DNA from: Lachnospiraceae bacterium
Lineage (GTDB): Bacteria; Bacillota; Clostridia; Lachnospirales; Lachnospiraceae
Assembly: GCA_910576335.1 (NCBI GenBank)
Contig: CAJTIU010000025.1
Location: 1 to 64,000, forward strand
Direction of reading: 5' to 3'
Length of the DNA: 64,000 nt
The notes below the pieces were generated by a model. That model was not told where the DNA came from, ran no database searches, and worked only from the letters and a program-made list of their open reading frames with translations. Of this stretch, positions 38,162 to 45,410 are shown in pieces (position 1 is the stretch's first letter; every line of letters starts with the position of its first letter). Both the position numbers and the translations under genes were made by a program.

Positions 38162-39751
38162 ATGAGAAAAATATTTAATATAAGTGCAGATTGTAAGCCG
38201 GATTTGCATTATATGGTGGATATATCAGAACGATTGAGTCAGATCAAAGAAATGGTAGATGCCGGACAGTATTTTACGGTCAACCGGGCGAGGCAGTATG
38301 GGAAAACGACAATGCTGCGGGCATTGGAAAAGTATCTGGCGAAGGAATACACGGTTGTGAGCATTGACTTTCAAATGGTAAGCGATGCAGATTTTGAGAA
38401 AGAGGTTTTTTTTTCGGCGGCTTTTTCCCGGGAGGTTCTGGATGCAGCAGGAGAGCAGGAAGGGATGCCGAAAGAGGTTGCGGAAGAACTGGAAGCATTT
38501 GCCTGCGGCAGAGTTGCGAATGTAACGCTTTCCAGATTATTCCACTGCTTTCAGAAGTGGTGCAGGATATCGGAAAAGAAAATTGTACTCATGATAGATG
38601 AGGTGGACAGTGCTTCCAATAATCAGATTTTCGTCGATTTTCTGGCACAGCTAAGAGGAAGTTATATTAACCGTGACAGAAGACCAACATTTCAGTCTGT
38701 GATATTAGCGGGTGTGTACGATGTAAAAAATATAAAGAGGAAAATACGTCCCGAAGATGCCCATAAGGTAAACAGTCCATGGAATATTGCTGCGGAATTT
38801 TCAGTTGACATGAGCTTTTCGGTGAAGGACATTCAAGGTATGCTTAAGGAGTATGAGCGGGACAATGTGACTGGAATGGATGTATCAGAGATGGCAGAGC
38901 GAATCTATGACTATACTGCAGGCTATCCTTTTTTAGTGTCATGGCTGTGCAAGCTGATGGATGAACGTGTATCTGAAAGCAGTGAATTTGCCGGAGACAA
39001 AGGCAGGGCGTGGACAAAAGAGGGATTTCTGGATGCGGTAAATATTCTGCTGACAGAGCCGAATACATTGTTTGATTCGTTGTTTCATAAGCTGGAGGAT
39101 TATCCGGAACTGGAGCAGGTGCTTAAGAGACTGTTATTTGAGGGGAAAGAGATTCCCTATGTACTGGGTGACCGGCCAATAGAGATGGCTTTGATGTTTG
39201 GATTTGTGAGACGGTCCGGGAACCTGGTGATTGTTGCAAATCGCATTTTTGAAACATTACTGTATAATTTTTTCCTAATTGGGACACAGCAGGAGAAAAT
39301 ATATGATGAAGCACTGAAGGACAAGAATCAGTTTATACAGAATGGGCATTTGGATATGCACCTTGTTTTAGAGAAATTTGTACTTCATTTCAATGATTTA
39401 TATGGGGAGCTGGGACAGACTTTTTATGAGGAAGACGGAAGAAGATTTTTTCTGTTATATTTGCGTCCGATTATTAACGGAACCGGGCATTATTATGTTG
39501 AAGCGCAGACGCGTAACCGTGAGCGGACGGATATTATTGTAGACTATGGCGGGGAACAATTTATAGTGGAATTAAAAGTGTGGCGGGGCGACGCATATCA
39601 CACTAGAGGTGAAAAGCAGATTTCGGATTATCTGGATTATTATCATTTGAAAAAGGGATACATGCTTAGTTTTAATTTTAATAAAAAGAAGGAATCAGGA
39701 GTGCGTGAGGTTCTAATAGGAAATAAATTACTGATTGAGGCCGTGGTTTAG
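38162..39751 (+). CDS. AAA-ATPase-like protein with C-terminal PD-(D/E)XK nuclease domain
   Basis: Start at ATG 38162 (MRKIFNISADCKPDLHYMVD), preceded by GGAGG and matching the usual start of this family. The 529-residue protein has Walker A in NRARQYGKTT (K48), Walker B VLMIDEVD at 143-149, and a C-terminal DUF1703-type nuclease core RTDIIVDYGGEQFIVELKVW near 465-485 with the D...ExK residues. Such proteins occur in many copies in gut Firmicutes and Bacteroidetes; their function is unsettled and may relate to mobile-element defence. Its last 26 bases recur at 40572-40597. Confidence 0.85.
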   Translation: MRKIFNISADCKPDLHYMVDISERLSQIKEMVDAGQYFTVNRARQYGKTTMLRALEKYLAKEYTVVSIDFQMVSDADFEKEVFFSAAFSREVLDAAGEQEGMPKEVAEELEAFACGRVANVTLSRLFHCFQKWCRISEKKIVLMIDEVDSASNNQIFVDFLAQLRGSYINRDRRPTFQSVILAGVYDVKNIKRKIRPEDAHKVNSPWNIAAEFSVDMSFSVKDIQGMLKEYERDNVTGMDVSEMAERIYDYTAGYPFLVSWLCKLMDERVSESSEFAGDKGRAWTKEGFLDAVNILLTEPNTLFDSLFHKLEDYPELEQVLKRLLFEGKEIPYVLGDRPIEMALMFGFVRRSGNLVIVANRIFETLLYNFFLIGTQQEKIYDEALKDKNQFIQNGHLDMHLVLEKFVLHFNDLYGELGQTFYEEDGRRFFLLYLRPIINGTGHYYVEAQTRNRERTDIIVDYGGEQFIVELKVWRGDAYHTRGEKQISDYLDYYHLKKGYMLSFNFNKKKESGVREVLIGNKLLIEAVV

Positions 39752-39877
39752 CTGCTGAACTGAGGATGGTTATTATTGACGGGTCAGGAACGCGCTGGAA
39801 GTACCGATATCTTATCTTGTAATCGCGTCAGCGATCTGATACAATGATACAAACAAAAGGAAAGAAGGAATGAATTT

Positions 39878-40333
39878 ATGAAACAAAAATATCACTTAAA
39901 GCGATTTTGTCTGTTAGCTTTTCTGCTCTTTGCAATTCTTGCCATTCCATCAATGGATGCTCAGGCAGCTAAGGTAAAACCGAAGACAGGAACCTACATC
40001 AAGCGTTTTCATGGAGAAGGTTTTGACGCTTACGGTACCGTAATCATTAAAAAAATTACAAAAAAGGAGGTTACCTTTCAGTTTTGCTATGAGTCTGTTC
40101 TTAAAGTGTCATACAGCAGAAAGATTGTCGGTAAAAGGAAAGGCAGCACCGTAACTTTTCAATATAAAGATATGTCCTGGGGCGAAAAGGGAAAAGGCAC
40201 CATGAAGCTGGCTAATAACTATATAAAAATCAAGGCAAAGGCGAATGCCCATTCGCCGGGGTACTTAGGAACGGGTGGAAAATGGTATAAGCTGAAAAGA
40301 AAAAGCGGAAGTAAAAAATTTAGAACATTTTAA
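39878..40333 (+). CDS. Small exported basic protein of unknown function
   Basis: 151 residues with a signal peptide at 1-31 (FCLLAFLLFAILAIPSMDAQA) and GAAAGAAGGAA upstream. The mature part is lysine-rich with alternating beta-strand pattern (FDAYGTVIIKKITKKEVTFQ) and no cysteine cluster. I do not recognise the family. Followed by a clear terminator. It is the last intact gene of the element. Confidence 0.75.
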   Translation: MKQKYHLKRFCLLAFLLFAILAIPSMDAQAAKVKPKTGTYIKRFHGEGFDAYGTVIIKKITKKEVTFQFCYESVLKVSYSRKIVGKRKGSTVTFQYKDMSWGEKGKGTMKLANNYIKIKAKANAHSPGYLGTGGKWYKLKRKSGSKKFRTF

Positions 40334-40359
40334 GCAGGACGGAGATGGGAACGGAAAAA

Positions 40360-40386
40360 GGATGTCAGTATATGACATCCTTTTTT
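40360..40386 (+). terminator. Rho-independent terminator
   Basis: GGATGTCA, five-base loop, TGACATCC, then TTTTTT; ends the small exported protein gene. Confidence 0.85.
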
Positions 40387-40571
40387 AGAAATGCCATTAA
40401 TAAAAATTGAGACAGAGTACAGTGTGAGACGGCTAAAGAATTTGAATTACTGGAACATAATGCAATTATGGATACCTTCCGCCAACTCTACAGGGAAGAA
40501 ATTGGGGTGGTATTAAAGTGAAAGTCATAACCGAATCGGAGATGAATTTTGGGAAATTCGATGGCTTTTCG

Positions 40572-40597
40572 ATTACTGACTGAGGCCGTGGTTTAGC
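40572..40597 (+). repeat. Second copy of the AAA-ATPase gene 3' end
   Basis: ATTACTGACTGAGGCCGTGG plus TTTAGC matches 39727-39752 (end of the AAA/nuclease gene) with one mismatch. It lies 20 bases from the right attachment core. The rest of 40387-40617 carries only an open piece ending EEIGVVLK-stop (about 40430-40521), which I cannot identify. Confidence 0.6.
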
Positions 40598-40617
40598 CAC
40601 CGTCAGTAGTATCGCCC

Positions 40618-40863
40618 GTGGACAGTTTAGACTGGAAGGACTACGGTGCAGACAGCATCATTGACACAGTCCTGAATCACGAAGCGTTGGAAAACGGCTC
40701 GATCATCCTCTGCCATAACGGTGCAAAGTACACGGCAGAAGCCCTGGATGCTCTGATTAAAGGGCTTAAGGAAAAGGGCTATGAGATTGTCCCCATATCG
40801 GAGCTGATCTATAAAAAGGACTACCACATGGACGTAACCGGAAAGCAGATTAAAGACTCTTAA
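40618..40863 (+). pseudogene. PdaB-like polysaccharide deacetylase, 3' part; attR core at its start
   Basis: Codons VDSLDWKDYGADSIIDTVLN and onward continue exactly where the 33376-33381 fragment stops. GTGGAC at 40618-40623 is the right attachment core. This half supplies motif 4 (SLDW) and motif 5 (IILCHNG) with the second catalytic histidine, and the normal C-terminus (EIVPISELIYKKDY). It has no ribosome site or start of its own. Together with the 5' part the length (257 residues) is normal for the family. Confidence 0.88.
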
Positions 40864-40873
40864 GCTTTCTGAT

Positions 40874-40890
40874 TCCCAGGAATTACCTGG
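40874..40890 (+). terminator. Small hairpin after the deacetylase gene
   Basis: CCCAGG, AATTA, CCTGGG directly downstream of the TAA; no T run, so weak. Further right, TCAGAGCA...TGCTCTGA around 41037-41088 forms another inverted repeat. Confidence 0.35.
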
Positions 40891-41100
40891 GCAGAAAACC
40901 GGTACAATATGACGCCGGAATGCCTCGGGGCGAGTGCTTTCTTTAGAATTGTCAGAAAAGTGAAGGATTTGGAAGGGAAAAGTTTTTCATATTTCTTCAG
41001 TAATAGTATGCTATAATTCATAAGGAAAGTATCAGATTCAGAGCAACAAAAAAAGAACAGTTATACAAAAGATAAACTGCTCTGAATGTGATTCTTTCTA

Positions 41101-41928
41101 ATTGTACCAAGCCGCGGACGGATCAGCCAGGAAGTGTATGGGGATAGTATCTGTTCCCTTTGGCTAAAATGTTGCATTTTTGAAAGGATAGGCCGTATAA
41201 AAACCACCTTTTTGTGTAACTTCACGGAATCATTTTATAAATGGGCATGCTTCGCAAGCCTTCTTGCGGAGGCCTGAAAAAATTTTATTCAGTGGACAAA
41301 AGCCTTTATCAGGAAGTGCCACAGGTCCTTCCAATGCTCTTCATCCGGCAGCATCCACACTCCGGGCAGATGCGGATGTCAACCTTCCATACCGCTTTTA
41401 TAAGTTCAGCTATGGACAGGTGGGCATATCTTGCCCGGAAACGCTGATGCCCCTGAAGGGTAAATATCAGCTTCAGGTTTTTGCCTTTTCCCCGGTTATT
41501 CAGAAACCCATAGTATCGGATCTTCTGGAAACCGGAGGGGAGCACATGCATCAGATAACGGCGGATGAATTCTGTATTTTCCAGCGTGATAGTCCTGGGT
41601 GGCTCACCAGGCTTCTTCCCCCTGGCGGAAAATGAAACCTGCTGGTTATCTACAGAGAGGATACGGCTGTTGGAGATTGCTATTTTATGGGTATACCTTC
41701 CCAGATATTCAATGGCATTTCAGGAGGAGGCCGACAAAAATTTTCAGAGATGTAGTTGTTGAGTTTAAAAATCCATGGTAAACTAAGCATAGCAGTTCTT
41801 GAGATTATGATTATAGTTAAGTGTGATAACTCAACAATACAACATATTTTCAAAAACTGCTACTTTTTTGAAAAAGTGGTGATTTTATGTACTTTGGGCT
41901 AGCCGCCGCGCTAGCGGCTTGGTACAAT
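41101..41928. repeat. Perfect 15-bp inverted repeats flanking an IS91-type remnant
   Basis: ATTGTACCAAGCCGC at 41101-41115 and its exact reverse complement at 41914-41928 bracket 800 bases containing the transposase remnant. IS91 elements do not have long terminal inverted repeats, so these ends probably belong to another insertion or to a non-autonomous element. No target duplication is obvious. Confidence 0.5.
41309..41723 (-). pseudogene. IS91-family (Y2) transposase, C-terminal remnant
   Basis: The minus strand is open from about 41723 to 41309 without a start. It reads EYLGRYTHKIAISNSRILSV, then ENTEFIRRYLMHVLPSGFQK and IRYYGFLNNRGKGKNLKL, and ends with a cysteine pair (ICPECGC). This is the conserved C-terminal half of IS91/ISCR-type rolling-circle transposases. 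The HUH catalytic half is absent. Non-functional. Confidence 0.7.
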
Positions 41929-42056
41929 AAAAAGGCTTATATATATTTGTGAGGGAACCACCACTTTATCGGCTCAGATGCCGTGCAGCGGGGCACACGG
42001 CCCCGTGAACAGTAAGAAACTGTGCAAGAATATACAGGCAGGAAGAAGAGGAGCAT

Positions 42057-42302
42057 ATGGAGAGCAGGGTTTCAGTAATCAGCATTATTGTAAAGGATGA
42101 GGAATCGGCCGCGGCAGTGAACGATATTCTGCACGAATACCGGCAGTATATCATTGGGCGCATGGGCATCCCCTACAGGGAGAGAAAGGTATCTATCATC
42201 AGCGTGGTGATGGATGCGCCCGGGACGGCAGTGAGCGCCTTATCAGGGAAGCTGGGAATGCTGAAAGGAGTCAGCGCAAAGACCCTGACAGCAAAATTAT
42301 AA
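42057..42302 (+). CDS. TM1266-type ACT-like regulatory protein
   Basis: 81 residues forming a single ferredoxin-like ACT domain (RVSVISIIVKDEESAAAVND; VSIISVVMDAPGTAVSALSG). This matches the small TM1266 family annotated as putative iron-only hydrogenase system regulators. GAAGAGGAG precedes the ATG. It is followed 84 bases later by the oxidoreductase operon, so it may tune ferredoxin-linked metabolism. Ligand unknown. Confidence 0.7.
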   Translation: MESRVSVISIIVKDEESAAAVNDILHEYRQYIIGRMGIPYRERKVSIISVVMDAPGTAVSALSGKLGMLKGVSAKTLTAKL

Positions 42303-42386
42303 GACTGCAGAGAACAGCAGGACAGAGACAGAACGAGTAAGATCATGACAGAGAACAGCAGGCAATTGCAGAAAGGAAGAAGGAAC

Positions 42387-42959
42387 ATGAGTAACTTAAC
42401 AGAGATCAGGTGGCATGGCCGGGGAGGCCAGGGCGCCAAGACGGCTGCGCTGCTTCTGGCGGACGTGGCTTTTCAGACAGGCAAATATGTACAGGGCTTT
42501 CCAGAGTATGGCCCGGAGCGTATGGGTGCGCCGATTACAGCGTATAACCGCATCAGTGATACCGTAATCCGGGCGCACTCGAACATTTATGACCCGGAAT
42601 ATGTAGTGGTAGTTGACGAGTCCCTGCTGGAGGCAGTTGACGTAACAGGAGGACTTAAGAAGGAAGGCGCGATTCTGGTTAATACCTCCCGCAGCAAGGA
42701 GGAGATCATTCCACATCTAAAAGGATATGAGGGGAAGGTTTACACCATTGATGCACATAAGGTGTCCATGGCGACCATGGGAAGATATTTCCCTAACACT
42801 CCTCTCCTTGCCGCGATCGTAAAGGTGGCAGGGCTCATGGATCAGGAGACGTTCCTTCGGGAGATGCGCGCATCCTTCTCCCACAAATTTGCCAGCAAGC
42901 CGGAGGTCATTGACGGCAACATGGCGGCACTTGAGATGGCATTTAAGGAGGTACAGTGA
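42387..42959 (+). CDS. 2-oxoacid:ferredoxin oxidoreductase, gamma subunit
   Basis: ATG 42387 (MSNLTEIRWHGRGGQGAKTA) is chosen over an in-frame upstream ATG because GGAAGAAGG lies before it and the family starts here. 190 residues. The motif WHGRGGQGAKTAA and YGPERMGAPITAYNR are diagnostic for the gamma domain. Its stop overlaps the delta start (TGATG). Part of a four-subunit enzyme that oxidises 2-oxoacids to acyl-CoA and reduces ferredoxin. Confidence 0.9.
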   Translation: MSNLTEIRWHGRGGQGAKTAALLLADVAFQTGKYVQGFPEYGPERMGAPITAYNRISDTVIRAHSNIYDPEYVVVVDESLLEAVDVTGGLKKEGAILVNTSRSKEEIIPHLKGYEGKVYTIDAHKVSMATMGRYFPNTPLLAAIVKVAGLMDQETFLREMRASFSHKFASKPEVIDGNMAALEMAFKEVQ

Positions 42960-43261
42960 TGGCGACAGATATAACAAGATTAGGCGTGAAGGCGAACTGG
43001 AGGGATCTCACAGAGGGCATGATTATTGCCGGGGCAGGGACTTCCAAGGACTTTAATACCGGCGAGTGGTCAACGGACAAGCCGGAGTTTATAGAGGAAA
43101 AATGTAAGCAGTGTCTGCTATGCGTTCCGGTCTGCCCGGACAGCTGCATTCCGGTAAAGGATATGAAAAGAGGGGCATTTGACTATGACCACTGCAAGGG
43201 ATGCGGCATCTGCGTGAAGGCATGTCCCTTCGGCGCGATTACAATGGAAGGGGTGAAATAA
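42959..43261 (+). CDS. 2-oxoacid:ferredoxin oxidoreductase, delta (2x[4Fe-4S]) subunit
   Basis: ATG 42959 overlaps the gamma stop. 100 residues with two CxxCxxCxxxC clusters: CKQCLLCVPVCPD and CKGCGICVKACPF, binding two [4Fe-4S] clusters that pass electrons to ferredoxin. The alpha gene follows after one base. Confidence 0.92.
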   Translation: MATDITRLGVKANWRDLTEGMIIAGAGTSKDFNTGEWSTDKPEFIEEKCKQCLLCVPVCPDSCIPVKDMKRGAFDYDHCKGCGICVKACPFGAITMEGVK

Positions 43262-43262
43262 C

Positions 43263-44444
43263 ATGGCAAAGAGAGACAGATTATCAGGAAACGAAGCGGT
43301 AGCGATCGCTTTAAGACAGATTAACCCGGATGTATTTCCGGCATTTCCCATTACCCCGTCCACAGAGATTCCCCAGTATTTTGCCTCCTTTGTGGCAAAT
43401 GGACAGGTAGATACAGAATTTATTCCAGTAGAGAGCGAGCACAGTTCCATGAGCGCCGCGATCGGAGCCTCTGCGGCAGGGGCAAGGAGCCTTACCGCAA
43501 CCTCATCCTGCGGTCTTGCCTATATGTGGGAGGAGCTTTACATAGCAGCGTCCAACAGGCTTCCTCTGGCGCTGGCTCTTGTAAACCGCGCCCTTTCAGG
43601 CCCGATCAACATTAACTGCGACCATTCAGACAGCATGGGTGCAAGAGACGCTGGATGGATTCAGATGTATGCGGAAAATAACCAGGAAGCTTACGACAAT
43701 ATGGTACAGGCTTACCGGATCAGCGAGCATAAGGACGTAAGACTTCCGATCATGATCTGCCAGGACGGCTTTATCACAAGCCATGCGGTGGAGAATATCG
43801 AACTGTTAGAAGATCAGGATGTGAAGGACTTTGTGGGAGAATATCATCCGGAGACTTATCTTCTGAACCCGGACTGTCCTGCGGCAGTAGGCCCTTATTC
43901 CATCACGGACTATTATATGGAGGCAAAGCGCAATCAGGCAGAGGGGATGAAGCATGTAAGCCAGGTGGTCCTGGATGTGGCGAAGGAATTCGAGGGTATT
44001 TCCGGAAGGGCATACGGTCTGTTCGAGGAATATTGTATGGAGGATGCCGAGATGGCGGTTGTCATGATCGGTTCCGCAGCAGGCACAACCAAGGATGCTA
44101 TTGACCGTTTAAGAGAGAAGGGAATAAAGGCAGGACTGATTAAGATCCGCCTCTACCGTCCGTTCCCGGCTTCCGAGATCGCAGAAGCCCTTAAGACTGT
44201 AAAGGCAGTTGCCATTATGGACCGTGCAGAAGGCTACACCAACCACGGAGGCCCCCTGGGGGCGGATGTGATGTCCGCGCTGTACAGAGCACACGCAGAC
44301 GCGCTGGCAGTGAATTATATCTATGGACTCGGCGGACGCGACATCCGTGTGGAGGATATGGAAGGCGTATTTGAAGCCCTGAAGCAGATCATAGAAGAAG
44401 GCGATGCAGGTGAGACCTATCGCTATCTTGGACTTAGAGAGTAA
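43263..44444 (+). CDS. 2-oxoacid:ferredoxin oxidoreductase, alpha subunit
   Basis: 393 residues. GNEAVAIALRQINPDVFPAF then PITPSTEIPQYFA is the substrate-binding start of PorA-type subunits. The C-terminal transketolase-like domain contains GSAAGTTKDAIDRLREKG. Pyruvate versus branched-chain or aromatic 2-oxoacid specificity cannot be read with confidence. The downstream amino-acid transporter makes amino-acid-derived 2-oxoacids likely. Confidence 0.9.
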   Translation: MAKRDRLSGNEAVAIALRQINPDVFPAFPITPSTEIPQYFASFVANGQVDTEFIPVESEHSSMSAAIGASAAGARSLTATSSCGLAYMWEELYIAASNRLPLALALVNRALSGPININCDHSDSMGARDAGWIQMYAENNQEAYDNMVQAYRISEHKDVRLPIMICQDGFITSHAVENIELLEDQDVKDFVGEYHPETYLLNPDCPAAVGPYSITDYYMEAKRNQAEGMKHVSQVVLDVAKEFEGISGRAYGLFEEYCMEDAEMAVVMIGSAAGTTKDAIDRLREKGIKAGLIKIRLYRPFPASEIAEALKTVKAVAIMDRAEGYTNHGGPLGADVMSALYRAHADALAVNYIYGLGGRDIRVEDMEGVFEALKQIIEEGDAGETYRYLGLRE

Positions 44445-44459
44445 AGGGGAGGATAAAAG

Positions 44460-45395
44460 ATGAGCTATAATTTTAAAGAGACCATGAATAAACCGGAACG
44501 TTTAGCTCCGGGACACAGAATGTGCGCAGGCTGTGGCGGAACCATTGCAGTAAGAAATGTCCTGCGCGGGCTTCATGAAGGGGATAAGGCAGTTATCGGC
44601 AATGCTACCGGATGCCTGGAGGTGTCCACCTTTACCTACCCCTATACAGCATGGGAGGACAGTTACATCCACAATGCCTTTGAAAATGCAGGAGCGACCT
44701 TAAGCGGAGTGGAGGGTGCCTACAAAGCGTTAAGAAAAAAAGGAAAATTAAACGATACCTACAAGTTCATTACATTCGGCGGCGACGGCGGAACCTACGA
44801 TATCGGCTTCCAGTCCCTGTCAGGGGCCATGGAGAGAAACCATGACCTGGTATACGTATGCTATGACAACGGAGCATACATGAATACCGGAATCCAGCGC
44901 TCTTCCGCAACGCCTATGTACGCGGATACGACTACGACTCCGGTTGGAAGTGAAAGCAACGGAAAGCCTCAGAACAGGAAGGATCTGGCGGCAATCATTG
45001 CGGCTCATGATGTGCCCTATGTGGCACAGACCACCTTTGTACAGAATTTTAAGGATTTACACATAAAATCAGAAAAGGCGATCTACACGCCAGGGGCGGC
45101 ATTCCTGAATATTATGGCGCCGTGTCCCCGGGGATGGAGATACAACACCCCGGATATTATGGAGATCTGCAAGCTGGGTGTGGAGACCTGCTACTGGCCC
45201 TTATTCGAGGTTGTGGAAGGGAAATGGATCCTGAACTATGAGCCGAAGAAGAAGCTTCCGGTTGAGGATTTCCTAAGACCCCAGGGAAGATTTAAGCATC
45301 TGTTTAAGAAAGGAAATGAATACCTCCTTGAGGAGTTCCAAAAGGAAGTAGATAGAAGATGGGAGGAGCTTAAGTTCAGGTGTTCCAGGGCTTAA
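44460..45395 (+). CDS. 2-oxoacid:ferredoxin oxidoreductase, beta (TPP-binding) subunit
   Basis: 311 residues. CAGCGGTIAVRNVLRG supplies cluster-binding cysteines at the start. The thiamine diphosphate motif is GGDGGTYDIGFQSLSGAMER with NGAYMNTGIQRS following. It closes the gamma-delta-alpha-beta order seen in archaeal and clostridial four-subunit enzymes. RBS GGGGAGG upstream. Confidence 0.92.
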   Translation: MSYNFKETMNKPERLAPGHRMCAGCGGTIAVRNVLRGLHEGDKAVIGNATGCLEVSTFTYPYTAWEDSYIHNAFENAGATLSGVEGAYKALRKKGKLNDTYKFITFGGDGGTYDIGFQSLSGAMERNHDLVYVCYDNGAYMNTGIQRSSATPMYADTTTTPVGSESNGKPQNRKDLAAIIAAHDVPYVAQTTFVQNFKDLHIKSEKAIYTPGAAFLNIMAPCPRGWRYNTPDIMEICKLGVETCYWPLFEVVEGKWILNYEPKKKLPVEDFLRPQGRFKHLFKKGNEYLLEEFQKEVDRRWEELKFRCSRA

Positions 45396-45410
45396 GGACA
45401 GAAGAATGAT

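Larger units (their letters stand above)
33376..40623 (+). mobile_element. 7.24-kb serine-recombinase element inserted in a sporulation-type deacetylase gene
   Basis: The two halves of the deacetylase gene are separated by this segment. GTGGAC occurs at 33376-33381 and again at 40618-40623. Deleting one copy and everything between restores a 257-residue protein in frame (TIQWSVD-SLDWKDYG). Such a short identical core is typical of large serine recombinases, and one is encoded inside at 36427-37977. Cargo: a small conserved protein, a broken cI-like regulator, a broken PPC/Big2 protein, two tiny ORFs, an AAA-ATPase/nuclease and an exported protein. The recombinase is not next to an end, so the element may be composite or decayed. 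Precise excision is inferred, not shown. Confidence 0.8.

Noticed and set aside
41241-41635. Plus-strand ORFs of 68-123 residues
   Set aside because: The minus strand of the same bases encodes recognisable IS91 transposase sequence, so these are shadows.
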